Source of the DNA: Saccharina japonica
Lineage: Eukaryota; Sar; Phaeophyceae; Laminariales; Laminariaceae
NCBI GenBank assembly: GCA_008828725.1
Contig: MEHQ01004074.1
Coordinates: 550,485-614,484 of the forward strand
Length of the DNA: 64,000 bases
Direction of reading: 5' to 3'
Position 1 is the stretch's first letter, and every line of letters starts with the position of its first letter. Under the pieces are notes generated by a model. The model was not told the origin of the DNA. It worked only from the letters and a program-made list of their open reading frames with translations, and did not search any database. The position numbers were made by a program, and so were the translations under genes. Positions 35,401 to 47,400 of this stretch are shown here, in pieces.

Positions 35401-38400
35401 CAGCAGCAATCGCAGCGGGCGAACTAGTCGAAGCAGCAGCAGCAGCCGTGGCAGCAGCAATAGCAGCAGCCGGAGCGCTAGCAGCAGCGGCAGCAGCGGT
35501 TACACGGACGATGGGCAGGGTGGGAGGGGGGGGGGCGTGACGGGAGAGGGGGATGGGGTCTCCAGCAGGGGTGGCCGGCACCGTGGCGTAGGTTTTGGTG
35601 GAAGGCAAGGAGGCGGCGCCGCTGGCGGGACTACGGCAGCCGCGGTTGCAGCGGCGGCAGTAGCGGCAGTGGAAAATGGCGAGGCGGGAGGGTTTGGGGG
35701 AGCGGGAGGGGTTCGGGGAGGCGCTGAGATGGAGGGCAGCTGGGAGGTGAGCTCGCTATACGCGAACAACCCTGAACATTTTTGTTGGAAAATATACGAC
35801 GGTAGAGGGGGGGGGGGGGTGTACTCGACGGTAGAGGGGGGTGCACTCTATAACTTTCTGAGAAATTTCGAGGAAATTTCCTTCCTCACTTGAGGACCTT
35901 GTAGAAAAATTGAAAGTGCAACCTGCACCCGACCAACCAAATCCCCTGTCTTTATGACAGGTACACCCCGATATTTTTTTCGTTAAAACGAAAATGGGCC
36001 GGAGTTTTCCATGAGTCATAAAATGTTTTTTTTTCTTTTCGTTTTTTCGTTTTTTTTTTTTTGCCGTTCATGGATCTGTCTGCCCTGAAAGGTATAGATC
36101 ATGAATTGGGAATCGATGATTTGTCCGAGGTGGGAAACACCTGGAAATCGAATCAGATTTCGGTTTCTGCTCGTAGGCAGTAAAAGGATTATATATATAT
36201 TTTTAAAATTAAAAAACAACAGCTGTGAGCTCGAGGATTTCGTCGAAGCTCATCTGTGCTAGCTGGGTGTAATACTTCGATCGCGCGTACTTACGGATTT
36301 TATATGTCCTCATGTAGGATGTACATCCCATATGAGGGGGGCACACTCTGAGGCTGTAGATATAAGGGCACGTCTGTCAGTTTTTTTTTTTTGTTTTAAG
36401 CCAAAACAAAGTGCTACCAGGTACATACGAACCTCTATCGTGGCACGGAAAAAGAAAAAAACAGCAGACCCTGAACTCAAGTCTTGTCCTGCTGCTGTAT
36501 ACTAATACGACGACCGTTTACAGGTATGCGGTAAGGTTACCAGCAGGGATTGTGACAGTAGTTACGAGTCATGAGGAATTTTCTATGATTTTTATGTAGG
36601 GTACTCCGGACTGGAACAGTGTCGTATAAAAAAGAGGTCACGTAGTGAAGTGTGTAGTTATATAGTTATGTCCAACTTTCTATAGGGCTGTGAGTAAATA
36701 GGGTGCTGGAACAGGGTCGTATCAAGGGCCCACCTATTACTACTGTATCGCACGGGTGATGAGATAGCACACGGGTGATAAGATAACACACGGGTGATAA
36801 GATAACACACGGGTGATGAGATATCACACGGGTGATAAGATATCCACGGGTGATAAAATATCACACGGGTAATAAGATAACACACGGGTGATACGATAAC
36901 ACAGGGGTGATAAGATAACACACGGGTGATAATATAACACACGGGTGATAAGATAACACACGGGTGATGAGATCACACACGGAGTGATAAGTTAACACAC
37001 GGAGTGATCAGATAACACATTGGTGATAAGACAACACACGGGTGATAAGATAACACACGGAGTGATGAGATAACACAGGGGTGGTACGATAACACAGGGG
37101 TGATAAAATAACACAGGGGTGATAAGATCACACAGGGGTGAGAAGATAACACACGGGTGAGAAGATAACACACGGGTGATACGATAACACACGGGTGATA
37201 AGATAACACACGGAGTGGTAAGATAACACACGGGTGATAAGACAACACACGGGTGATAAGACAACACACGGGTGATAAGATAACACACGGGTGATCATAT
37301 AACACACGGGGTGATAAGATAACACACACAGGTGATAAGATAGCACACGGGTGATACGATAACACACGGGTGATACGATAACACAGGGGTGATAAGATAA
37401 CACCCGGAGTGATAAGATAGCACATGGGTGATAAGACAAAGTGATAAGATAACACATGGGTGGTGAGACAACACACGGGTGATAGGATAACACACGGAGT
37501 AATAGACAACACACGGATGATAAGACAACACACGGGTGATAAGATAACACACGGGGTGATAGGATAACACACGGGTGATAAGATAACACACCTCCTCGGA
37601 CGCTTTTCCTTGTCAATGAGGGGGGGAGTGCAAACGCCGAGCGATGCGTCTATGGAAAGTTAGTCGTCGAGATTTTTCCAAAGGCACCTTTTTTCGTCGT
37701 GGCTGGCCCTCTTGTTATGGAGAAATTCGGCTCCGAAATCTGTTCCGGGGGTGTGTTGTGGTATAGTTACAACAGTAGTATCATAGTGGTCCCTTTATAG
37801 TGCCGGTATATATGTGCCAGCCAACAACACTGGCACTGTAACGACAACCGGCACTACTCCGCACACTGCCACACTGGTTAATTCCATTTGCGCCAAGCAG
37901 TTTCACAGCCGCCGACTCATCTGTAGACGAGATTCGGGGTACGTACGAGTACTGTTGGTGTGTCTAGTTGTGGCCGTTGTAGATGCTGCATTCTCGGATA
38001 TATATATATGTATTTAATACAATACAGCAGTATAGTACCGTAAAATGGTCCCTGTATAGTGCCGGTATGCGCCAGCCAACAATACCGCCACTATAGCGGC
38101 AACCGGCACTAATTACTCCGCACACTATATATACCACACTGGTGAATCCCATCTGTGTCTGGCCCTCTACAGTGCCGGTACCCGCCAGCTAACAGTACCG
38201 GCACTATATATAGCGGCAGTCGGCACTACTCCGCACACTACCACACCGATGAATCCAACGTATCTGTGCCAAGCGATTCCACAGGCACTACTATTAATAA
38301 TACACTAGCGGGCTACCGGCACTACTCAACCGGCACTTTAGAGGGACAGACCACTATTTCGGGAGACCATAGTAAATAGCACCTACGGTACACCGAGGGT

Positions 38401-41400
38401 ACACACACAAAAAGCTATAAGTTCCCCTATGTTCACTCTTAATAATGATGTTTGGTACTATTTGCTCCGGTCCCATAGTAAAGAGGGACCTACTACCTAT
38501 ATAGCTTCTTCTTTTTAGTGATGATATTTGGTCCCATTTTTGGTCGTATTTACTACGGTCCCCCGTAATACTGCTGGATGTCCAACCTTAAGGGCCCGTT
38601 TTAACGAAGAAGAAAAAAATTCAATTCGGGAAAAAAAAAAAATCAAATCAGCTTTTCATTGGTCAGCACACGCACCAGCACCAAAGATTAGGATCTTGGG
38701 GCATAATATTTGGTGCTGGTGCGTGTGTTGACCAATGAAAAGCGAATTTGAATTTTATTTTCTCCAAATTGAATTTTTGCTGTCTTCGTTAATACGGGCC
38801 GTTATATGTAGGACTGCGAATAAGGCATGCCTCGGCTGGGCTTGACGCTTGACGGCTACGTATTATCTATAGTTCGGGTTGCGAACTATATACTATAAGC
38901 CGACCCAGCTATTACGGGGGGGGACAGTAATCAGAACCAAATATTGTTGTTGTTGTTGTTGTTGTTGTCTTCACATTAAAAACCGTGCCGGTCTCTCTAT
39001 CCAGTACCTCCATCTGTCCGTACTAATCCAACACTTGACACTTGACACGGTCGATTCCCGTGGTCACAGGCTAACTTACCCAAAAAAGGTGTACTGAAAT
39101 AAAAGTGGAACCCGAAGGGTCCGCAAAGCGATCAAAGCCAGTCAATGCTTACTGAAAATACTGCTTGTAGTAAATTTTAGTGTAGGTGATGGGTCCTGAT
39201 TACAATGGTCCACCGCAAGAACTGTCACCTGTACCAAGCGTCGGACAGATGACGATCCGCAGTAGACCGACCATGTACTGCTGTAGATCCTATCCTGCCG
39301 TTGTGAGATATTTTGTGCAGGATCTGTACAGAGTACAGATCCAATCCAGAATATGCGTGCTAGATCAAGCATATCTTCAACGGCTTTCTCCACCCGCCTT
39401 CATGAGCTATGTAGATATTATAGATGATACAGATCACGAATCTATCTGCCCTGAAATATCTACATATATCATTAAAGCGGGGATCGATTATTGATCTATG
39501 GTCCATATGTGTGAAACCCTCGAGCAGGCGTTACCGTCGCACGCGTGGTGGAGGGATTTCGTCAGCGGGGGCGAGGAGCACGTGTTGGTGTGGGAGAGCG
39601 GGCCCCTGGCGGAGCTGTACGCTGCGATGCGAAACCTGGCGTGGAAATCCGCCTCCCGAAGGTAAGAAGGCTAAAAATAATCACAGTAATTGTAGACCGT
39701 ACAGCACATATGATATGTTATGCAGTAGTAAGGATGTAAGGATGGAATTTCCCTTCGTGCGCCCCCGCGGGTTTCGAGAAAATCGACTCTGAATTATGTC
39801 CCAAGGGGCATGTTATGGTGAGTGTTGACCTGGTACACGGTAGTCGTATAGTCTACTGTTGCCCAATAGGCTACTGTAGTTCAATAGGCTACTATAGTAC
39901 AATGGGCTATTGTTGTAATCCAATAGGCATCCTTGGTTGGTTTCCCTTGGTTTTCTCCTGCTTTCGGGGAATGTTTACGAGTGATCACCGTTGAAGCTCA
40001 TTCTGAGCATTATCGGGTGGCAAGGATGATAAAAATGAATAGTGAGTTGTATACCAGGTACACTATATAGACCGTATGGTAGGATATTGGTATGCAGTAC
40101 GTAGTGAGAGGATATAAACGGTGGTGTGATGATTTAGTCTACGAGACATGGTTGTTTTGTCGTGTTAAGAGCTGTTATTTTTGTGGTGGTTGGTGGTGGT
40201 GTCGGTGGTGGTATTGGTGGTGGTGGGGTTGTTGTTGGTATTGTCGGTGGTGATCTTGTGTGTTTTTAGTCATACGCTTCACAGGCTACGAGACTGAGAA
40301 AAAAAATGCTTGAATAAGTTAAAAATTGAAACCCGTCATATTCTGGCGGTGGTTTGCATGAGTACTGCTTGCAATCTGTCGCTATCTGTATTATCCTCTT
40401 CATATTTGTTGTGTGCGCCAGTGGACCGTGCTTTCCGCGTCCAGGGCGGTAAACGAGACCCTGAAGCACGCCGTGCAAGCAATGGAACTCCCCTTCCCCC
40501 CCCCCCAGTCTCTACTCGTTACACACCCTCTTGGTACCCCCACTGTGCGGTATATTTCCCTGCTCAGGGTTGTGAAGCACTAAACAAGCTATGGGACCTC
40601 CCCCCCCCCCGCGCGCTCATACAACTACGGCCGTGCACCTCCATGCGACTCGTCCAACACCTCACGGCGCTCCGCGCTTGGTGCTAGCAATGTCTGCCTG
40701 GTCGGTGAAAACCCGACATGCTCCGTCCCGGTATTGTAGGGATGCGAGGGTCTATGGTCACGCGACTACGGGCATGCACGAAAATGAAGTACACCCCCCC
40801 CCGCTCTCCCCCCTGACTCTCTCATGTGTCGTTTCGGTACCGTGTTTACCCCGCTCAGGGCTGTGAACGAGGCTTTGAAGCGGTCGGCCCTGGCCCCGGT
40901 GGTGGCTGCAGCGGCGCTTCCGCTGGCTCTTCTTGAGGCGGCATCGGGCCTGGTGAGCTGTCACGAGAGGGTCTATTGCCCGCGCTACATGGCATGGTAT
41001 GATCTATGATGTGTGTGCTGTCCGCACACTATCCGGCTATTAATAGGGTCCATCCACCCTAAACCGGTTGACGCGAGCTACGTTAGAGGTACTGTAGCTC
41101 ATTTGGTCTGAAACGTTTTCGGCAGGACGGGACTCCCTTCCTTAACCCGAAACCGTCGGAATTTTATTCCTGTAACTGTAACTTGCACTGCTGTTTTTCG
41201 TTTTTGTACTTGGTAAGGCCACGGGATTGTGCATCGAGTAGCAATTATGTTTTCGGGAGAGGTAGAGAGAGCTTCTATACTATAATCAAGTGGTTATCAT
41301 AACCTCAGCAAAAAACACGGTGAACCTCTACCCTCAAGGTAGCTTGCGTCCCCGGGTCAAATGCTCGTGCTTTTCCGGGGGGGCTATTGTTGTAACATAC

Positions 41401-44400
41401 CTGGTAGTAATCAGAACAAAAACGTGGTGTGTACACATACAGGGGTACATAGTTTTTGGGTCCATCGTTGGTTCTGATTCCTACAACAATAGCCCACCCG
41501 TATTACCATAGTAGACCGTACACATACAGTGTTTTTTGGGTCCATCGTTGGTTCTGATTCCTACAACAATAGCCCACCCGTACTACTATAGTAGACCGTA
41601 CACATACAGGGTTACATGGTTTTTGGGTCCATCGTTGGTTCTGATGCCTATAACAATAGCCCACCCGTACTGCTATTGTAGACCGTTGGTTTCCGCTATT
41701 AAAAGTCTTGACAGCACGGTCGCCCCGGTGGTCTAACAGTTAACCACGAAGACTGCTAAGGTTGAAGTCAGGGGTTCGAGTCTCCATGGAGATTTGTATT
41801 CTCAAATGACACCAATAACTGTCGAGAGCGCCTATTATAGCGTGGGTAGGCACAATTTGACGAGTGTCGACGGGGGAAGAAAGTGCTGAAATACTCTCGC
41901 GATAAAAAGCCCAGGCACGTACCGTAGTGGGGAGGGAGGAGAAGCGCCGACGTATAGGGACCCCGGATCTGAGTTTCGACTGAGAGGGAGAGAGAAAAGA
42001 AGGGCGAATATAATAAATGAGGGAGCAAAATAAATAACAAAAAAAAATCGTACCGTTTGTCTTCTTCGCAACTAAGCGGTTACCTGTATCATACCCAACG
42101 AAGGCATCAAGTATGCTCGGTGTCCCTACGGATTCTTCTTCCAGGGGGTGTGTTTCGTGAACATGAGGGACTTTGTGTATACGCGCACCTTGATCTGTCT
42201 ATCAACATATCACGATCTATCTATCTAAAAGATCATGATCTATCTATCTAACATATCATGATTTATCTATCTAACATACCACGATCTATGTATCTAACAG
42301 ATCATGATTTCTTTATCTCAACAGATCATGATCTATCTATCTACAGCACGTAGCCCCCCCCCCCCCGCCTCGCGGGCGCCCATTCTGGCTGCCAGAAACT
42401 CGATGCGGTACGGCGGCATCATGACCGAAGCAGGTCAGGTGCCGCCGACTGCGCCAAGAGAGCGCTAGCCAACAACACCGGCACTACAACAGCAGCAACC
42501 GGCACTAACTACTCCGCACACTGCCACACACGCAAGCTACGATAGAGGAGCGCCGTGCTTTTTCCCCGCCCCGCCCAGAAACTTGAGGGGCTCTAAACCC
42601 CGCTCAACAAATGATTTTGGATGAAAACAAAGTGCTCTGATACGATACCCGATGAAATATCTCATGGCCTATATAACGATCCACCGAAAAATAGTGCAAC
42701 ACAAGAATGAAAAAAAATCCGACCATTTTGGGTTATTTAACCCCTTAAGAACTGGTCCCGCGAATTTCGGGACAAACTACTTGGAATTAGTGTGGGACAT
42801 TTTTTTTCAGTTCTGAATGGGTTAAGGAGCCTCTTCATTCAGAAAACGTTTTCAGCCAAATAAAGGTATACCTCTATCGTAGCCCGCGTCCAAGCGATTT
42901 CACCGGCACTGCTGTTATAGCGGGCACCCGGCACTGTTATTATACTCAACAGGGGTCTCTACTTACTTACTTACTTGCGGGCATCTCATAATCTGCTCCG
43001 ATTCCCGAAAATCACCCCCGTGTTCTAACTCAGGATGACCCATGGGGCGTTGTGCGGAGCCGTGCGTCGGAGGCTGGCAGGCTTTTGGCGGCGGTTTTGT
43101 TGTCGAGGGAGGCCGGGTCGAGGCCGGTAACGCTTTTGGGCTACTCCATGGGGGCGAAGGTGGGTGGGGACGGGGGGGGTCGGGGTTCGGGAGAGCGATA
43201 CACCTGCCTTTATAGCTATGCCTCGACGTAGGTCATAAAGTCGGGGGAAGGGGGCAGCACTACTACTGTCGAAAGTTTTCGGTTAGGTTTGATTTGATGC
43301 GGTTTTTGGTGTTTGTTTTGGTTCGTTTTGTTGCCGTGTTTGTTTTATTATGCGTATTAGTTTCGGTTTTGGTTTTGGTTCGTTTCACTTTTGTTGAGTG
43401 CGTCGTGTTGTGCGTTACACACGAGCTTCCTTTTCGCTCTTCCCTCTCGCTCTCGCGCCTGCTGCCGCCGCCGCCGCTCTCTCCCCTCCCTGCACGTAGG
43501 TGGTTTTCAATTGTTTGGAGGCGTTGGCTGCTGCGCCCGGAGACCGCGGCCTTGGTATCGTGGAGAACGCCGTGATGCTGGGAACTCCCGTCGGCACGAA
43601 GCGAGGGAGGTGCGTGCGTACACATTTTACGCTTTCTTTTTTTTTCTTGTTCTCTTGTCAAAATTATCGCGCGTTGTTTTGTTTTAGCCGTGTTTACGAC
43701 GTTCTGGCCCATTTTGGACGAAATGGTTGACATATACAAGCTCTGGTCGGAAATGTAAGGACAGTCTTGTCTTCGTATTAATGTAGAAACGCTCCAGGGT
43801 GGTACCTGGTACTTGGCTGGAGGTTCGTGGGTGAACGTTTGTGTAGCAGGGGTGGACGCACGAAGGTCGGCGNNNNNNNNNNNNNNNNNNNNNNNNNNNN
43901 NNNNNNNNNNNNNNNNNNNNNNNNNNNNNNNNNNNNNNNNNNNNNNNNNNNNNNNNNNNNNNNNNNNNNNNNNNNNNNNNNNNNNNNNNNNNNNNNNNNN
44001 NNNNNNNNNNNNNNNNNNNNNNNNNNNNNNNNNNNNNNNNNNNNNNNNNNNNNNNNNNNNNNNNNNNNNNNNNNNNNNNNNNNNNNNNNNNNNNNNNNNN
44101 NNNNNNNNNNNNNNNNNNNNNNNNNNNNNNNNNNNNNNNNNNNNNNNNNNNNNNNNNNNNNNNNNNNNNNNGGTGCACTCATGTCGTGCATGGCCGTAGT
44201 CGTATGACCATGGACCCCTTGCATCCCTGCAATGCCGGGACGGGGGACGGGGACGGGTCGGTGGAGCGAGCTTGTGGACGGTATTAGCATCGGGGTAGCG
44301 ACCACAGCAGTAGCAGCAGCAGCCAGGCCCGCCGCAACAGCAGCAGGAACGGACGATGACGAAGCTCCGGGGGGGCGTGAAGGGGTCGGCGGAGTAAGTC

Positions 44401-47400
44401 CGTGGGCGGTAAAAAACATCAGGGCAGCGACCGCAGCAGGAGGATGGGGGAGGGCGGGGGGGCGTACTCATTTGCTGCTTGCCTTATACGAAGTAAGGAA
44501 TTTACCCATTCACCACACACCTCTTTCGTGACGTAGAACCGTTTTGACTCCTAATAAGACACCAACAATGGGGCGCTCATTGCGTTTTATTCCAGATATA
44601 TACAAATATTTTTTTGCTCTTGATAGTCTCATCCCCTTCCTGGGGGTGCTTCGTTGGACTGGGGGGGGGGGAACTGCGAGCCCGTGGCAGATGGGAGCTT
44701 CCAAGACCCGAAAGCGCAGCTACAGCAGTGGCAAGCAGCCCCGGAAGAGCACAGGCGACCAGGGGGGGCAGTCCTAGGGTGGAAGGACAGCCCGTCCTCT
44801 CCTCAGGACTGTCCCCGGGCGCCTCTGCTCTTCCGATGCATCCCTCTCCTGTAGCTGCGGTTACGGCCTTGAAGCTCTCATCTCCTACACCCTCCCTCCC
44901 AGTAGCCTTCACCTCGTCACTGAATTATCATCTACTAGTAGGATAAAGTATAGAAATCGGGGAACATTTTATTACATGCCTTTTAGTGTGGTCGACCAAT
45001 TTTTCCAAAATAAAAAACGCCTGATTTTTTCGAGAAAAAGCTCGTAAGGGTCGGGGCGGGGTCGGGGTTGGGGTTAGGGTTAGTGTCTAAAGTAGTGTTT
45101 CCGGCGTTTTTCGAAATATTCCTTCTCATAACACTGGAGCCACACGCGGGCCAAAACGACTTCCCCCATTTCTATACTTTATCCTATCTAATAACTCAGA
45201 ATTGCGGTAAAGGCCGCTCGTCCCTCCTGTCCTCCCACCCGACTAGCCCCGGGCACGTCTGCTTTTTCCGGCGCTCGCCACTGCTGTTGTAGCTACGGTT
45301 TCGGCCTTAAGTCTCTCTTGCCTTTCCACGCTAGAACTGGCCCCGGGCGCCTCTGCTCTTCCGACGCATCCCGTTCCCGTAGCTGTGGTTTTGGCCTTGA
45401 AGCTCCTATCTCCCACGGGCACTTCGGTATTTTCTTCCCTCGGCGACTCGCGTCGAATTTTGCCGCCATGGGAAAATTCTCGGAATGGAAAGCCGTAATT
45501 TTACGTACGAATACGTAGTTGTTATTTTTTTGTTCCTTCGTTTTTTTCGTTTTTTTTTTCATCTTGATTTCGTCCCGCTCTCTGGCACTTTTTTAGTAGG
45601 GGGGCCTGGGGAAAAAAGAAAAAAAAAGAGAAATATTTCCAAGTCTTGCGGAGGTTTTTTCGATACGGGCTACGGGGTTGCTCAAGTTGTCGAGTTTTGG
45701 TTCCCGTCCGATGTCATGTATGTGCCCTCTGCTGCGAGGCCACCGCGAGCGCTACAGTTTGAACCTCGGCATGAAAGTAGGCTCATTCGAACAATCTGGT
45801 GTAGGGCTATCGAAGGTGTTGAAATCAACTCAATGCGTGGGAGCATGAAGGATATATGTATCATCTGGCGGATTTTTTCCCTGAAAAAAGCAAGTTGCGG
45901 TATGGATGACCCACCGAGGGGTGGTGGGTGGTGGGTGGTATCAGCCACCCCCGACGCAGAATGATACGTACGTTCCACTCTCGTTGCGACGATAACAACA
46001 GCAGCAGCACGCTGCAGCAGCAACAGCACAGCAACAACAGCCTTCCGTTGTACTCGTACGAGTTTCAAAAAGCAAGATGTGGTACGGATCACCCACCAAG
46101 GGGTGGTGGGTGGTGGGTGGTATCAGCCACACCCCCGACGCAGAATGATACGAGTACGTACGTTCCACTCTCGTTGCGACGATAACAACAGCAACAGCAC
46201 GCTGCAGCAGCAACAACACAGCAACAACAGCCTGCCGTTGTACTCGTACGAGTTCCAACAAGCTCTCTCCATCGAGCTTGCTAACCTCTGTGACGCACTT
46301 CTGCGTGCTCGCCGCCGTGCTTTGTTCGGCGGCGGGATTGACATTTTTGCATTTTTTAGTTCTCGTGATTGGTCTACGTCACGATTTTCACGATTTTTTT
46401 GTGCTCGTGATTGGTCTAAATCACGATTTTTCAGGCCCCACCACTGTTAAATTGCCTCTACCTCGCCCTGTTGTATGTCCCCCCTCATGAAAACACGCCT
46501 GCTATACAGCGGTATACTTGGCATACTCCTATATATCAAGTAACATATCACGGGGGGATAGTAATACCAATAGTAGTATATATTCAGAACCCACGATGGA
46601 GCCATGAACCATACATCCCCCCTGATGTGTACACGCCATATTTACTTATGAATACCACTATTAATACGAGTATATTCCCCCCGTCATCTATTTACATCCC
46701 CCCTAACGTGTACACAACCATATTTGGTTTTGATTACCACTACTGCTGTATATTTCCCCCGTCATCTATGGTAGGTGGAAGCGGGCTCGGAGCGCTGTTG
46801 CGGGGAGATTAATCAACGGTTTCAGCTCGCGGGATTGGTTGTTGGCGCTGGTGTATCGGAGCAAATCTTGGAGCGTTGGCGTCGCCGGAACGTCAAAGGT
46901 TGAGGCCTGCGGCGTGGAAAACCTTGACCTGAGGTGAGAGCGGATGAGATGGAGGCGTTTTTTTTGTTTTTGTTTTTATCGGGGTTTTTTTTAATCGATT
47001 TTTTAATCGATTTCCAATAGGTGTGAGGGCGTTTATAAAAAAACTTTTTTTTTTAATACGTAAGTGTATTTTTTTGTATTGTTGGTGGAGGTGTTTGGAG
47101 GCATTTTTTTTCGAACATATGATTTTCTATTTATTTATTTTTGTGCATGGGGCTGCTTTTTTTTGTACTGGGAGAGTGGGTGGGGGGGGATAGATTGGGA
47201 AGGGGGGGGGGGGAGGGTGTCCTTGTCTACTACTTTTGCCTTGAGAGCTTCTTGTTGTTCGCGAGGCTCCTGAATGTCGTTTGTCAAGCGTTTTTTTTTT
47301 TTTTTTTTTTTGGGGTTTTTTCTTTTCAAGTTGGGACTGTTTTGTTGTCTCTCGGTCACACCCGTGTTGTGGGGAGTCAGTCCTCCATGGCCCTGTACGT

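Noticed and set aside
34505-35608. Minus-strand Pro/Ala-rich frames opposite exon 6
   Set aside because: They are open because of GGA/GCA/CAG triplet composition on the other strand. The + strand frame has phase-matched splice sites and the minus frames do not.
36752-37592. CRISPR-like array
   Set aside because: The units are contiguous 19-20-bp repeats with no unique spacers, in a eukaryotic intron. It is an ordinary minisatellite.
36973-37616. Long minus-strand frames with repeated SYHPCVILSPVCYLITRV
   Set aside because: These are translations of the 19-20-bp minisatellite in three frames. No start, splice or non-repeat part.
41718-41795. Functional tRNA gene
   Set aside because: The head has A- and B-box-like motifs but no complete acceptor stem. 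The same head with the same body recurs at 2025-2351 and 53502-53838, which marks a SINE.
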